Shown: positions 47,501 through 57,613, counted from the first letter of the stretch. The stretch is DNA of 64,000 nt from Bisporella sp. PMI_857 (GCA_021307315.1 JAJSPD010000034.1:186001-250000), one strand, 5' to 3'. Notes: generated by a model from the sequence alone, not told the origin. Program-made: numbers and translations.

Positions 47501-49346
47501 TTCCATCCATTTTCCCTGTGAGATGAAATAATATCCGATGATAAAATTAAAAATTCCAACGTGTGCACACGATGATACGATGGCTCACCTTCAAACATGC
47601 CAGGGGGGGGTTTCTCCAACACAGATCTTCCCTTCTAGAAGGTTTCCAGAAAATTATCTCGAACCAGTGGAACGTCTCGCATTAAGCTCTGACGCAGGGG
47701 GTACATCAATGTGAGGAACCACCGTAAAAATCATCATCATCCCTCACGTTCGTCGTTTGCCCCGGGGAACATTGAGATTGGATGTGCACGGCGACTAGCA
47801 AGTTGCCCATGCCGTGCGGTATAAAAATAGGAACTTCTCGAAGCTGTTCATCAAACCGTCCACGGATCAGCCTTGTGTGTCAAGATATCGATACAACGTT
47901 GTATAAAAAAAAGCAAAAAAAATTAAAAAAAATTAAAAAAAGGGAAAGGAAAGCAAAAGAGGAACGTGGCAAGAATCTCCATGTCTCTTCGCTCTTTCCC
48001 CATACCGGATACTCATTTCCGCATAGCTGTACTTAACCCGGGACTGAGCTAGTAACATGCTCCTATTCTATCACATCTCAGATTTCTGTTGATGGAAAAA
48101 AAAAAGCATGAACAGAGAGACGGAATTGTGGTTTCCATGCCACCTGCAAGCCGGACGATATCTATGCACCCCTCATCCCCAGCGCAGCCACTTTGAGAGC
48201 AGTGCAGAAAAAAAAGAAAGCATGGCGAAAATATGACAAAAAAAAAAGGAAAAACAAGCTACAGAAAAAAAAGATCCCACCGCAAATCCACCGCGCAAAA
48301 ACCGGTTCACCGTCCTATCCTCAGCTCTCAAGCCAAAAAAAAAAAATCAAAAAAAAAAAAATACAAACCCCCAAAACTCCACCACGGTAAGCAAAGAACT
48401 CCCCTTTCCCTTCTCCCTAAAAATAAACCGATACTCCACCCGAGGATCGACCAAATTAGGCCGCGCAAAACGCAAAAAACATGAAAAGGAAACAGCAAAG
48501 CGTGATACCAACATGTCTCGCCAAAAGTCACGGGTTCCGCAAGCTCTTTCCCTTTCCTTCTCTCATGGGGGAGGAAAATCCCGAGATCGATCGAGAGACC
48601 GAGGAGATGGATTTCTCATGCAACCCGTGTACCTCTAAAGAGGGGGGGAGGGGAGGTAACGGGAACGCGGGAACGGAAAGGGAAAAAAGCCACGAGGGTA
48701 ACGACGGGTTTGGTGATGGGACCCGCAAGCGAGCAGCAGGATATCTCTTCTTGCTCGCTTGGGAGGAGCCCAATACAGTGGATATGGGGGTGGGTTGTTA
48801 ATTTTTTTTTTAAATTTTTTTCTATGAGTCAAAACTTCGATGACCACGCGCAGGGTGGAGATGTTGTCCACGTGGGGGGCTGGTGGGTGATGATGCGAGT
48901 GGTGCTCGTAAGGTGCTGTGCTGCCTGATGATGTCTTGAGACGCGGTGAGCGAGTGTGAGACATCCTGAATCTGATGCGGAGCTTTTTTTGGTGCTGTTA
49001 TGGTGAGTTTCTACTAGGGGGATTAGAGAAGGGTAGGTTTGCGAGACATCAAATTTGAATTATGTAAATGGTGGGATGTGTCTGAGAACGGCTGGACTGA
49101 GACCATCCACTTATGAAGACTACTGAAAAGTCCAGGATTATGAGTTCGCTTTAGCGACGGAACTGGTTTCTTTGATTCATGTTCTCTACATGGTGATTCA
49201 GAAGACTGGTAGATCTACCTTCTGTCATTCGTAAGGTCTTTGTCTCCCTCATGAGAACTACTTCCTGGGACACCAAACGCCAATGCTTTGTCCCTAATTC
49301 CGAGATGCATTTTGCTCCATCGTACAACCCAGCGCAAATAAGCCCT

Positions 49347-50679
49347 TCACTGCGTTGGGCCAGAATCCCTTCTCCATCCTTTGTTTCGCATATTATCTTC
49401 GATTCGTTTCCAGATCTCCTCCACCACCTCCCTATCTCGCCATCTGCTCGCCGCAGCGGCTCCTATATTATACTTGTCTACCTGTACGGTCAACACACCT
49501 CTTCCCCAGCTCTTGACTGTATCAGGCAATGCATCCCCTCTCCAGCCGATATACACGCCTAGCGTATTCCTAAATAAGTCATACGGCGACTGCCACTTGT
49601 AGTTCTTGAATTGCCAAGCTTGGCCAGTAGTAAACACTGCGACGACTCTTGCCCAGTATTCTGGCTTGAATTGCTCGGGGGTGTCCACAATGATGAAACG
49701 AATTGAACGGGCCGCATCTATAGATGGTAGGGTACGTTCCATGTGCAAGATCGAGGCTGATGCACTACTGGACGTCAAGCTTGAAGACTCAGCAGGGGTG
49801 TATGTACCGCTTTCTAGGAATGATTTAATGTTTGTCATCCGCAGAAGTGAAGAGGCTGAAGGAGAAAGGAGAATGATAGGATCTGGTCGAGCGGCCTTCC
49901 GAACTGGTGGTTTTGGGTTATGAGCAAGGGTCGCATTATTGGCATGAGCCGCAGCTGCCTGCTGCGCAGCTTTGCGCGCATTAAAAGGCTGAGCAAGTTT
50001 TCGCACATGCGAGAAATCCTAACGTAGCAATTAGCAATTGTGAAGCCATTGTGAGGTTGCAACATACTGTAGGTTTGATGCCTCGCAGAGCTGTGTTCCG
50101 ATCCCCCATCTTGCGCTCTCCATTGTATATCTCCTGCAATCTGGGATCGATGTTTCTGCCTACTCGTCCAGTTGCACCACTTGTGACAGGCGCTATTCCT
50201 CCAGCAGCTCCAGACGCGACTTGTGCTGAAGCAGTTGCGTTCGTAGTATCAGATGGAAGAGGCTTGATGTACTCGGATTCATCAGATCCTCCCTCCAACC
50301 AAGTGATCAACTCTAGCCGCTCAACGAAGGCAAGTTTCTGTACCGTTCCTTCTCCAACACCAGCTGCAGACAGCTGTGCATCCAGTGAACTCGCCTGGTC
50401 ATTATAATCTGGGATAGATTCATCTTTCTTCAACCAGGCGAAGTATATGCTTCGTAGATCAACAGGTTTCTCAGAAGAGGTGAATCGCGTCGGCGTACTA
50501 AGAGGAATTGTCGCATTGATAGGTGATGGGAAATGTAGGAATTTTGCTTCGGCAAGGCTGAGGTCAACATCCGATGCTGTTGCGGCTTCTTCTGTAATTG
50601 TTGGTATGCAGGGGCTACTCGAGGCAATCGATTGTCGCAAAAGTAGTAGAGGATCTTGATGAGTGGTAGCGAGTGCCAT
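49347..50679 (-). CDS. CDC73: Cdc73 (parafibromin) subunit of the Paf1 complex
   Basis: 427 residues in two exons, 50679-50068 and 50018-49347. Cdc73 links the Paf1 complex to RNA polymerase II during elongation. The N-terminal half contains PLLLLRQSI, FLHFPSPINATIPLSTPTRF and VDLRSIYFAWLKKDESIPDY, which match the conserved N-terminal fold. A linker ends with GDRNTALRGIKPTDFSHVR. The C-terminal Ras-like domain begins at about residue 245 with DPIILLSPSASSLLRMTNIK. It continues with RFIIVDTPEQFKPEYWARVV, VFTTGQAWQFKNYKW and VYIGWRGD, and ends KSWGRGVLTVQVDKYN plus EEIWKRIEDN. This is the usual length and layout for ascomycete Cdc73. A related inverted-repeat element lies 126 bp upstream of its start codon. 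Confidence 0.95.
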
Positions 50680-50804
50680 ATTTGCGCGTGGCAGAGCGAT
50701 TGCAATTCGGAATGCTGGGTCAAGATACTGACAGGAGGCTGTAAAATCGAAGAGGTTGGCCCAAGACTTCTTCGGATCATTGTCGGGCCGGCGAATTTAG
50801 AGCC

Positions 50805-51043
50805 CTCTCCGGCTGTGAAGTAGACGGCCGGATATTTAACACGGTTATTACTTCACTTTATTGTATGCTTGTCAATCTTTCATTAACTGTGGACCATTTT
50901 CACAATTTTACTTTTTACCCCAAAAAATTCACCTTCTGCTTTCTTACAAAATATTCAATTTTATATATCCACTGGGTTAAAGGGGGATTGAGCATTTGCA
51001 GTTGAGGCTAAGATCGGCCTTCTGTTTCTGAACCAGAGAAGAG
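50805..51043. mobile_element. MITE-like inverted-repeat element, copy A
   Basis: About 239 bp, non-coding and AT-rich inside. The left end reads CTCTCCGGCTGTGAAGTAGA; the right end, reverse-complemented, reads CTCTTCTCTGGTTCAGAAAC, an imperfect terminal inverted repeat. The left 100 bp match copy B at 57.0 kb (shared TATGCTTG-CAA and TTCATTAA blocks in the same order). No clear target-site duplication. Confidence 0.55.
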
Positions 51044-51642
51044 CCTTCTTCAACGACTTCAATAACAAAACTAGATTGAAATGTATTCATATATCTAACT
51101 ATCAAAGTTATTTCGGTAAATAAATCGTTAACGTCTGCACTTAATCAGACGCTAGCAATTATGAAAGCTAACAAAGCTTCATCTTCTCGAAAAACAGCCG
51201 TGTTCAATTTATCAGGCTTGTCAAAATGGCCTTCGACCTTCTTCTGGGCTCTTACCCAATCGTATTAAGAAGCCAGGATCTCAGAACATTATATCGACTT
51301 TTTAGAATTCCATAATTGCATGCTACGATGCTGCGAGAGATGCAGCAAAATAGCTAAGCCCATCATAAAATAGTTCACAAGTTAACTTAAATCAGATTTT
51401 CTGTGCGTTTTCGTTTCTTCCATGCATCCATATCCTACTTTCCATGTCAAGAGAAGAAACTAGATAGCTTGAGAAGAACTTTCGTCTTCATATAAATGAG
51501 CAGCTTCTAAAAAGCTTGTCGCGATGCAGTGATCATTAACAAACTTCACTGTCATTGCCCAACTAATAAAGAAGACACCGAGGAAAAATTGGCTAGAACC
51601 AACACAGGCTAAATATTATTTCTAATTTGCACCACCAGAATA
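51044..51642. other. AT-rich spacer
   Basis: Between element copy A and the stop codon of the next minus-strand gene. No open frame or repeat of note; probably that gene's 3' UTR. Confidence 0.4.
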
Positions 51643-53217
51643 TTAAGTCTGCTCTGTCCTCAGGTGACTTTCAGTATGCTGACTTTCTCCCAATGTCGTT
51701 TTCTGCCGCCCATGATACACACAAATACCTGTTCCCCCACTCGGATGCTTGGGATTTCGAGGACAAAGTGGACTAGTTGGCAAGTGCTCTGGTATGTTTA
51801 GCGCGAACTCGCTCGACTGGTCTGATGCTGGTGAATCTCTGTTAAAAGGAGATGTCGATTTCTCTGTCTGGGTTCGTCGTTTCTTTGGTGAGCTTGAAGA
51901 GGATGCTATATTTTGAAGTAATGCTCGAGCGGCATTGGCAGCAGTATAGTCATCTCGAAAGTATTCGGAATAATCGGAGCTTAATTCTGCACTATCTTGG
52001 GGAGTATCGATTCGACTAGCCTCCTTTGCATGTGCGTGAGCATGTTCATAAACAGCATAGTCGGATAATGTTTCTATATGGTCATACTAAATGGCCAAAG
52101 CGATCTAGACAGGAAATAGTGCTTACCGACTGTAAGAAATCCGGCGCTCCTGGGCTTGAGATTTCAACTGGATAAAGTCAATTTCATAGAGTGACATTAA
52201 AAACCTGAACATCACCTTTGGAGTATCTTTTTCCCTCGTGATCTTCGTATGTGGTATCCACTGAGACCGGTGTTGGCACTGGTGTCCCACCTCTTAATAA
52301 TCTACGAACAGAGCTTGTTGCTGACAAGAACGACTCTTGTGACCGTCTACGCTGATGCCACGGTGCGAGAACGAACCCACGGCGAGAATTCTGGCTGGAA
52401 GACATATCTGTGGCCGCCCGCGAATTTGAATGGTCTAGATATTTCGTTGCGCCTTCAAGAAGCATCGTTGTTTGTGAAGCTGATCCGGCGTGCCCTAATG
52501 TGTTAGGCATGTCTATATGCTACCCAGTGTCAGTCTGACTGGCGATGGAATACAAAACGAACTCCTCACCACAATGGCGTTCTTCTTGGCTGGAATACCT
52601 AGAGTTCTTCTGGTCCGGCAATACAGGCCCTCCGGCTCTCCACCGGGAGATCTGAAGTGTGGATAAGTTGGAGACATATACTGCAGGCCACGGCGAAACT
52701 TGCTGGCACTAGAGGTCTGAGATCCCCTATCGCTGTCCTGCTTTCGACGATCGCGAACAGGTGCGGAAAGTTGGCTGTCAAATGACGTACTCGTCGTTAT
52801 TTTCGGTTTTGAGGACGACTTTCGGCGCTCAGGGCTGTGGGAGTGATGCCGCTCTAGAGAACGACCAAACCAATTAGACTTTTGTTCTTTCGAAGGACTG
52901 TCGATCTCCTTTCTCTCAGCCCAGTATCCTTCTGGAAACCAGATCCATTCATATCCTTCTCGTGCAGGACGAGGCACATTTGCATTTGCTTGAGCTTGTG
53001 CTTTTTGTCTCGTTTCCCATATTGATTTTTCATTCCAATCTGAGATACTGGATGGCGATAATTGCAGTTCTGTCCCACTCGTACGTCGAGATCTGGAAGA
53101 GGATTTGACATTGATACAGCTCTTTGTTGGAGAAAACGTGGTAGGAGCTCGAGGAGCGGGTCCTGGACTCTGAGGGCCTGAGCTGCGTCGTTTGACTTGA
53201 GTATCGAATGGATTCAT
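51643..53217 (-). CDS. Conserved disordered fungal protein, unknown function
   Basis: 478 residues in four exons: 53217-52570, 52519-52216, 52167-52127 and 52086-51643, all phase-consistent; one intron is only 40 nt. The protein is mostly Ser/Pro/Arg-rich and predicted disordered. Two short ordered islands stand out: YEWIWFPEGYWAERKE (about residues 89-104), and a C-terminal Cys/His-containing motif, LCPRNPKHPSGGTGICVYHG, which I recall as recurring in uncharacterised fungal proteins and which could bind a metal. A basic cluster KKRRTQ may be a nuclear signal. No enzyme domain is seen. Its first codons and leader have been partly duplicated at 53.6-53.7 kb. Confidence 0.75.
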
Positions 53218-53616
53218 TAATAATCGGAGCGCTTTTTTGCTTGAACTTTACGTCGGCGTTCAAGTTGATTGTGTAGGAACAAACATGGAACAAAAATCCA
53301 AGAGAAAGAGAGCTTCATAGGTGGGTTGAGGATCTACAGATGAATAATATAGGATTAATGCTTTGGCTACTCCTTACTGAGCCGTGATAACTTGGAGCTG
53401 GTAACTCAGTTACCTATGCTAATGTCCTCATCCAGGAAGGAACGTTGCGCAATGCTCATCGAACTTCATCCGTGAACCATGATCGCAGATTAGAAAATGG
53501 AAGTATCGATGAGTTATATTGCCAAGCATAAAAGGCTTTGTTGCATAAAAAGTAATAATCTTTAATGGTATACATTTTAAACGTTCCTTGAAGCTGTCAC
53601 AGGGCCATTCCCATTC

Positions 53617-53727
53617 CTACACTTTAGGGCTATAGCTGCGTTGTCTTACGGGGGTATCGAATGAACTCATGAATATTCGGAGTGCATTTTTGCTTGAATT
53701 TGTGTCGGCGTTCTAGTTAAATGTGGA
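53617..53727 (-). pseudogene. Duplicated 5' fragment of the neighbouring disordered-protein gene
   Basis: Matches the start and leader of the gene at 51643-53217 (compare 53171-53274). The copy encodes MSSFDTPVRQRSYSP from the ATG at 53670, versus MNPFDTQVKRRSSGP in the intact gene, then stops after 17 codons at 53617. The leader shares CGGAG-GC-TTTTTTGCTTGAA and GTCGGCGTTC. The fragment ends inside the 3' end of the HET-like gene. It is a partial, diverged duplicate and almost certainly not functional as a gene. Confidence 0.75.
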
Positions 53728-54861
53728 GCTAAGCATTTGTCGATATACGACTTCTAGTGATGCCTGATTATCGAAACTACCTCCGCGTAACACTGACAGC
53801 GCCTCGGCGAGACCAGAATATCGATGGTCTTCTCCTGTGGTCATTTCCTGTAGGAGCTGTACTATATCGTCTAGGTCTGCTTGGCCGTCAGCCGTTTTGA
53901 TGGTGACTTTCCTTGCTGATTTGGTTTCTGCCACTGTGCAAATCCGTGTGATCCAACGTCCAACTGACATAACAACCGCAACGTCGAGCAGGCTGCCCGT
54001 TTTCAGTTGTAGAGCAAGTGTATCGAGAACAACGACCTTGTCGGCGCTGCAATAAATAGTATTGAGATTGTTGATGACACCAATACGGAGACGCTCTATC
54101 TCAGCTTGTTCTGCCACAGACATGTCCTCCAGTATCTTGGGTATAGCTAGGAAATCAACCCATAGCCAAGTCGAATTACACCTATCGAAAAACCTAAGGA
54201 AATGACTGCGGGCTACTCCCATCTTCCTCAAACTGAGATCGACTTTCCCAAAGGCTGTAGGACTCATCCACCCCAAAGTCTCTTCCCAAACGTGTGACAT
54301 GACAGTATAACCGGAAGTCATGACCTTAAACTCCCCACTTCGATTCACGCAAAGCGCGATCTTCTGCTCGATAGACTGGCGAACAAGATTCAGTGGCGCT
54401 TTAATGTAGCTGTCGAACTCACGAAATATCGAGATAAAATTGGGAATGGGAGACTTAGCCCACGACTCCTTGACTACGGCGAATTTCCAGCGTTTGAAAA
54501 ATCGGCCAACCGCAACTGCGACGACGAAGGGGAGAGTGATGGCAATCCCGAAGCCAAGCACGGAGTAAACGAAGGCCTTCAACCCTATACCAGTGCCTCT
54601 ACGTTGATTGAACAATGGGCCACACGGGTTCTTGTCGCGGCCCGTCATTTGAACCTGGCGAAGAACAAGGTCGACGTCGGCTGGAGTCCATCTTTTGAGG
54701 TCGTTACTGGCGACTTTACGTGCCCGGGAAGATCCGATACCGTACCGTTGCAATACCTCGACCATCGCGAGCTCATTTTCTGCCACTGTAGGCATGATAT
54801 AATAGAATTGAGGTAGTGACAAAATGAGTAAGCGTAGATGGATAGTAGCCTTCCGAATCAA
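53713..54861 (-). CDS. HET-like protein with transmembrane segment, 3'-truncated paralogue
   Basis: Single frame of 382 codons; the ATG at 54795 (MPTVAENEL) is the likelier start, since it aligns with the N-terminus of the divergent neighbour. It shares with that neighbour an N-terminal helical module (MVEVLQRYGIGSSRARKVAS), the block LNLVRQSIEQKIALCVNRSG, and HET-type blocks VMSHVWEETLG, WLWVDFLAIPK and INNLNTIYCSADKVVVLDTL. The third HET block has decayed (TRICTVAETKSARK versus KRVWTYQEIRLAKK). It has an extra transmembrane helix near residues 74-97 (AFVYSVLGFGIAITLPFVVA) that the neighbour lacks. The protein stops about 175 residues short of the neighbour's length. The stop lies in a duplicated leader of another gene, so it is probably truncated. 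Function in non-self recognition is inference. Confidence 0.75.
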   Translation of the reverse strand: MIRKATIHLRLLILSLPQFYYIMPTVAENELAMVEVLQRYGIGSSRARKVASNDLKRWTPADVDLVLRQVQMTGRDKNPCGPLFNQRRGTGIGLKAFVYSVLGFGIAITLPFVVAVAVGRFFKRWKFAVVKESWAKSPIPNFISIFREFDSYIKAPLNLVRQSIEQKIALCVNRSGEFKVMTSGYTVMSHVWEETLGWMSPTAFGKVDLSLRKMGVARSHFLRFFDRCNSTWLWVDFLAIPKILEDMSVAEQAEIERLRIGVINNLNTIYCSADKVVVLDTLALQLKTGSLLDVAVVMSVGRWITRICTVAETKSARKVTIKTADGQADLDDIVQLLQEMTTGEDHRYSGLAEALSVLRGGSFDNQASLEVVYRQMLSSTFN

Positions 54862-55153
54862 CCTGTCAGCTTAAAAAGTGAATTGCAATATGGCGAACGT
54901 GAAGTCAAGTGTTCACGCATGGTGCTCAGCTTCAGCTTCTAGCCTTGTTGCCCAATGAAATGATTTGTCAAGTGAGGTTGGGTGCATAATGGGTTTCACT
55001 TCAGCTCAAGTGCAGAGCGTTCGAGGCGTTATTGAGCAAATACTTTGGGGGTCCCAGCCACACGAACCAGCCCAAGAGATGTAGCACCAAAATAGACATA
55101 CCATCCGTTATTCAACTTCTGTATTCCCTGGATAACTCACGGCAACATACAAG
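54862..55153. promoter_or_regulatory. Shared promoter of the divergent HET-like pair
   Basis: 292 bp between the two open frames (about 358 bp if the minus gene starts at 54795). Both genes must be driven from here, suggesting co-expression. No specific factor site recognised. Confidence 0.5.
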
Positions 55154-56746
55154 ATGAGCCAAGAGGAACTGTCTGCAAAATTTTTGTCACAGTTTCGTGT
55201 TAGAGAATTGTTGATGAGGTTCGGCATTCCGCCACCTACCGCAAATAATGTGGCCGTGAATGAGCTTCTAAACTGGCCGATCGAGGAAGTTCAACAGATT
55301 ATGCAGAAAATTGTGCGGCCGACTAGCGATTATTGTCCATTAAAGATGCTTGGCCCTGACCCGGATTTAGATGAATCCGGTTTGGGGAAGTTGGGGAAGT
55401 GGTTTTTACCATCTACTTGGGTGAGACCACCACTGCATCTAATAAGACGAGCCGTGACGGAGCAAAAAGTTTTATGTGTTAATAAGTCTTGCGAATGGAA
55501 ATTTCTCGAAGGCGGTTACATGGCTATTTCTCACGTATGGGCAGAAGGCATCCGAGCCGATCCAAAAGCCCGAGGTATCACTCGTGAACACCTCCTCCGC
55601 GTTTTTGAGGTCATACAGAATACCGGCGCGGAATGGATTTGGCTGGACGTTCTCTCAGTCCCAAATGCCGACCCTGCAGGGATGAATTTGTCAGATGAGG
55701 AGAAACATTTGCAGGTCGATGTCATCAATACGCTTCCCCAAGTATACGAGCAGGCTGAGGCTGTTATCGTCCTTGACGCTCTGCTTCTTCAGATGCATAC
55801 CTCGTCACCTTTGGATGTCGCTGTTGGCCTAGTATGTGGGGCATGGACGAAGAGAGTATGGACGTATCAGGAGATCCGACTGGCGAAGAAAGCGTTGATA
55901 GTTACAGCGGAGAAGGTATTTACTTTAGACGAGATACGATCTGATCTAACATTTCGCATAAATCTCTTCAAATCTTTCCAATCTGAGCCTACAGAGGAGT
56001 CCCAGTTCAAGTCCCTGTCACTGTCAATGACTATCCTGCAGTATGTCCGTAATGTTGGAGTTTCATTGACTGATATCTCTTTTGGATCCGCCACAAGAGA
56101 ATCAACACAGCCAATAGATTACGCAAGAGCACTATTCGCACTTCTTGGACTAAGATGGGATTCAAAATGGACTTCTCACGAGCAAGGTATGCAGGCAATT
56201 TATAATGATAGAAAGAAAGATGCTTGCCGCCTCGCAGTTATGCATGGTTCGAAGAGAATGTCGATTAGCCCTCGCTGGGCGCCTTCCCGTCTTACTGGTC
56301 TCGAGGGTCGAATTGAACCAGATATGACATGGGAGTCGAATGGTTTAAAGGGAATGTGGTACAAGACTAAAATTGTGAAATATTATGAACATACAACTCG
56401 CTCAAAGCGGCGGACCATGGAATTCCTCCTAGAGGGCGGGACTGGAGATAGTTTCTGCCAGGTACAGCTCGGTGTTGATGAAGATCCCGAAACGATAGAA
56501 AACTTTAAAGTTACAGTTGTTAGTGGGAAGGCTCATCTTCTCTGCAAACATCAAATCGCGGAGGGCCAAGGTCACGGTGCTGAGGCAGGTACCGCAAGTC
56601 AAGCTTTAGTAGTCAGCGCGTATGGAGACTCGAAGGACGGAGACGTACCAGCTATTACAGAGGTTGACGTACTTTTTGCTGTGGCTTTGCAGGGTGTCAA
56701 GCGTGACTCGCAGGCAAGACAAGTTACTGTCATCTTGAGGCACTGA
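55154..56746 (+). CDS. HET-like protein, full-length member of the divergent pair
   Basis: Single-exon 530-residue protein. The N-terminal 50 residues form a helical module (RVRELLMRFGIPPPTANNVA) shared with the divergent neighbour; its helical, linker-free look suggests an interaction module. The HET-like core has YMAISHVWAEG (about residues 122-132), AEWIWLDVLSVPNADP (about 159-174), LPQVYEQAEAVIVLDALLLQ (about 194-213) and AWTKRVWTYQEIRLAKKALI (about 230-249). It also has YARALFALLGLRWD later on, the counterpart of the VYALLGL block of HET proteins. It diverges from classical HET in replacing WIDAICIDQ with WIWLDVLSVPN, and VWLG with VIVLDAL. The last 180 residues have no recognised domain. 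A cell-death role is inferred only from the HET resemblance. Confidence 0.82.
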   Translation: MSQEELSAKFLSQFRVRELLMRFGIPPPTANNVAVNELLNWPIEEVQQIMQKIVRPTSDYCPLKMLGPDPDLDESGLGKLGKWFLPSTWVRPPLHLIRRAVTEQKVLCVNKSCEWKFLEGGYMAISHVWAEGIRADPKARGITREHLLRVFEVIQNTGAEWIWLDVLSVPNADPAGMNLSDEEKHLQVDVINTLPQVYEQAEAVIVLDALLLQMHTSSPLDVAVGLVCGAWTKRVWTYQEIRLAKKALIVTAEKVFTLDEIRSDLTFRINLFKSFQSEPTEESQFKSLSLSMTILQYVRNVGVSLTDISFGSATRESTQPIDYARALFALLGLRWDSKWTSHEQGMQAIYNDRKKDACRLAVMHGSKRMSISPRWAPSRLTGLEGRIEPDMTWESNGLKGMWYKTKIVKYYEHTTRSKRRTMEFLLEGGTGDSFCQVQLGVDEDPETIENFKVTVVSGKAHLLCKHQIAEGQGHGAEAGTASQALVVSAYGDSKDGDVPAITEVDVLFAVALQGVKRDSQARQVTVILRH

Positions 56747-57025
56747 GATGAGAGAGTAATGTGGGACATTATTTGTGAGGATTCTCGGTATCTAACTGAG
56801 TCACATATCGCTCTTACGCCCGTGTTGAAGCTGAAAATATTTGACAACTGGTTCAACCTGCGTATTCGCTGTGCGTCCGGCAGTGTTCTCATTCAGTTAA
56901 TTGATGAAATTACCACGTGCGAAGCTTAATATTCAGGGATCTCGTGGGCAGGTTCTGATCTTCCACTTATCCTTTGCCACGAACCTGACATGACCACAGA
57001 ATTTCATAGGTACCGCTTTGTAAGG
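56747..57025. other. Spacer between HET-like gene and element copy B
   Basis: Presumed 3' UTR of the HET-like gene. No gene seen. Confidence 0.4.
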
Positions 57026-57262
57026 CTCTCCGACTGAGAAATAGAGGGTTGATTTTTGAGACGGTCATCACTTTTTCACATTACTATATGCTTGCCAACA
57101 CTTCATTAAATGATGAGACATTTTTATAAACTTGTTTTTAACGAAATAAATATATATTTTTGCTTTATTAAAAAAAATATCACAAGTAATGAAATATTGA
57201 CGAGCATACAATAAATTGTTGGAAGTTGGTGCTAAGAACCGCCCTATTTCTCAGCCGGGGAG
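57026..57262. mobile_element. MITE-like foldback element, copy B
   Basis: About 237 bp. The left end is CTCTCCGACTGAGAAATAGA; the right end, reverse-complemented, is CTCCCCGGCTGAGAAATAGG, a near-perfect terminal inverted repeat. The inverted similarity continues inward: left TATATGCTTGCCAACACTTC, right (reversed) TGTATGCTCGTCAATATTTC. So the whole element can fold into one long hairpin with an AT-rich loop. Same length and left-arm sequence as copy A. No coding capacity. Confidence 0.7.
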
Positions 57263-57613
57263 TATGGCTCTCAACTGGCCTTAATGGAAAGGTGGTAAAT
57301 AATTGCATATGACGTGAATAGTGCTAATAGTACGCATTCCAAATATTTCTCAAACAGTCACGATACCATTTTGATTCCTGAACATTCTTTCTTCACACCG
57401 GTCTAAAGATTTGACTATGACCGTTCAATCATCAGGTTCTCCTTCAACTTGCTGAGCCCCGTCTGCAATTGGAGTAATTGCCTCCTTCGTCCTATACGTA
57501 ATTTCAGCGGATCAGCTCACTTCTCATCCCCGATCTTGTGTTGATTGGCGCATTGCTTGAGTAGCAGATATCACTCGATATCTACGAAGCCCAAGGTTCT
57601 CTGTCTCGCCCGC

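Larger units (their letters stand above)
43149..49346. other. 6.2-kb gene-free, homopolymer-rich region
   Basis: Upstream of the RGS gene and downstream of CDC73. It contains a 30-base T run, a CTA triplet array, several G runs (about 43636-43647, 45706-45717 and 46216-46224) and many A runs (about 47905-47941 and 48335-48361). Open frames are short or made of low-complexity codons. Part is probably a long leader/promoter of the RGS gene, as is known for fungal developmental regulators. No protein gene is supported. Confidence 0.5.

Noticed and set aside
48180..48480. Lys-rich plus-strand frames
   Set aside because: Translations of A-rich low-complexity DNA with no independent support.
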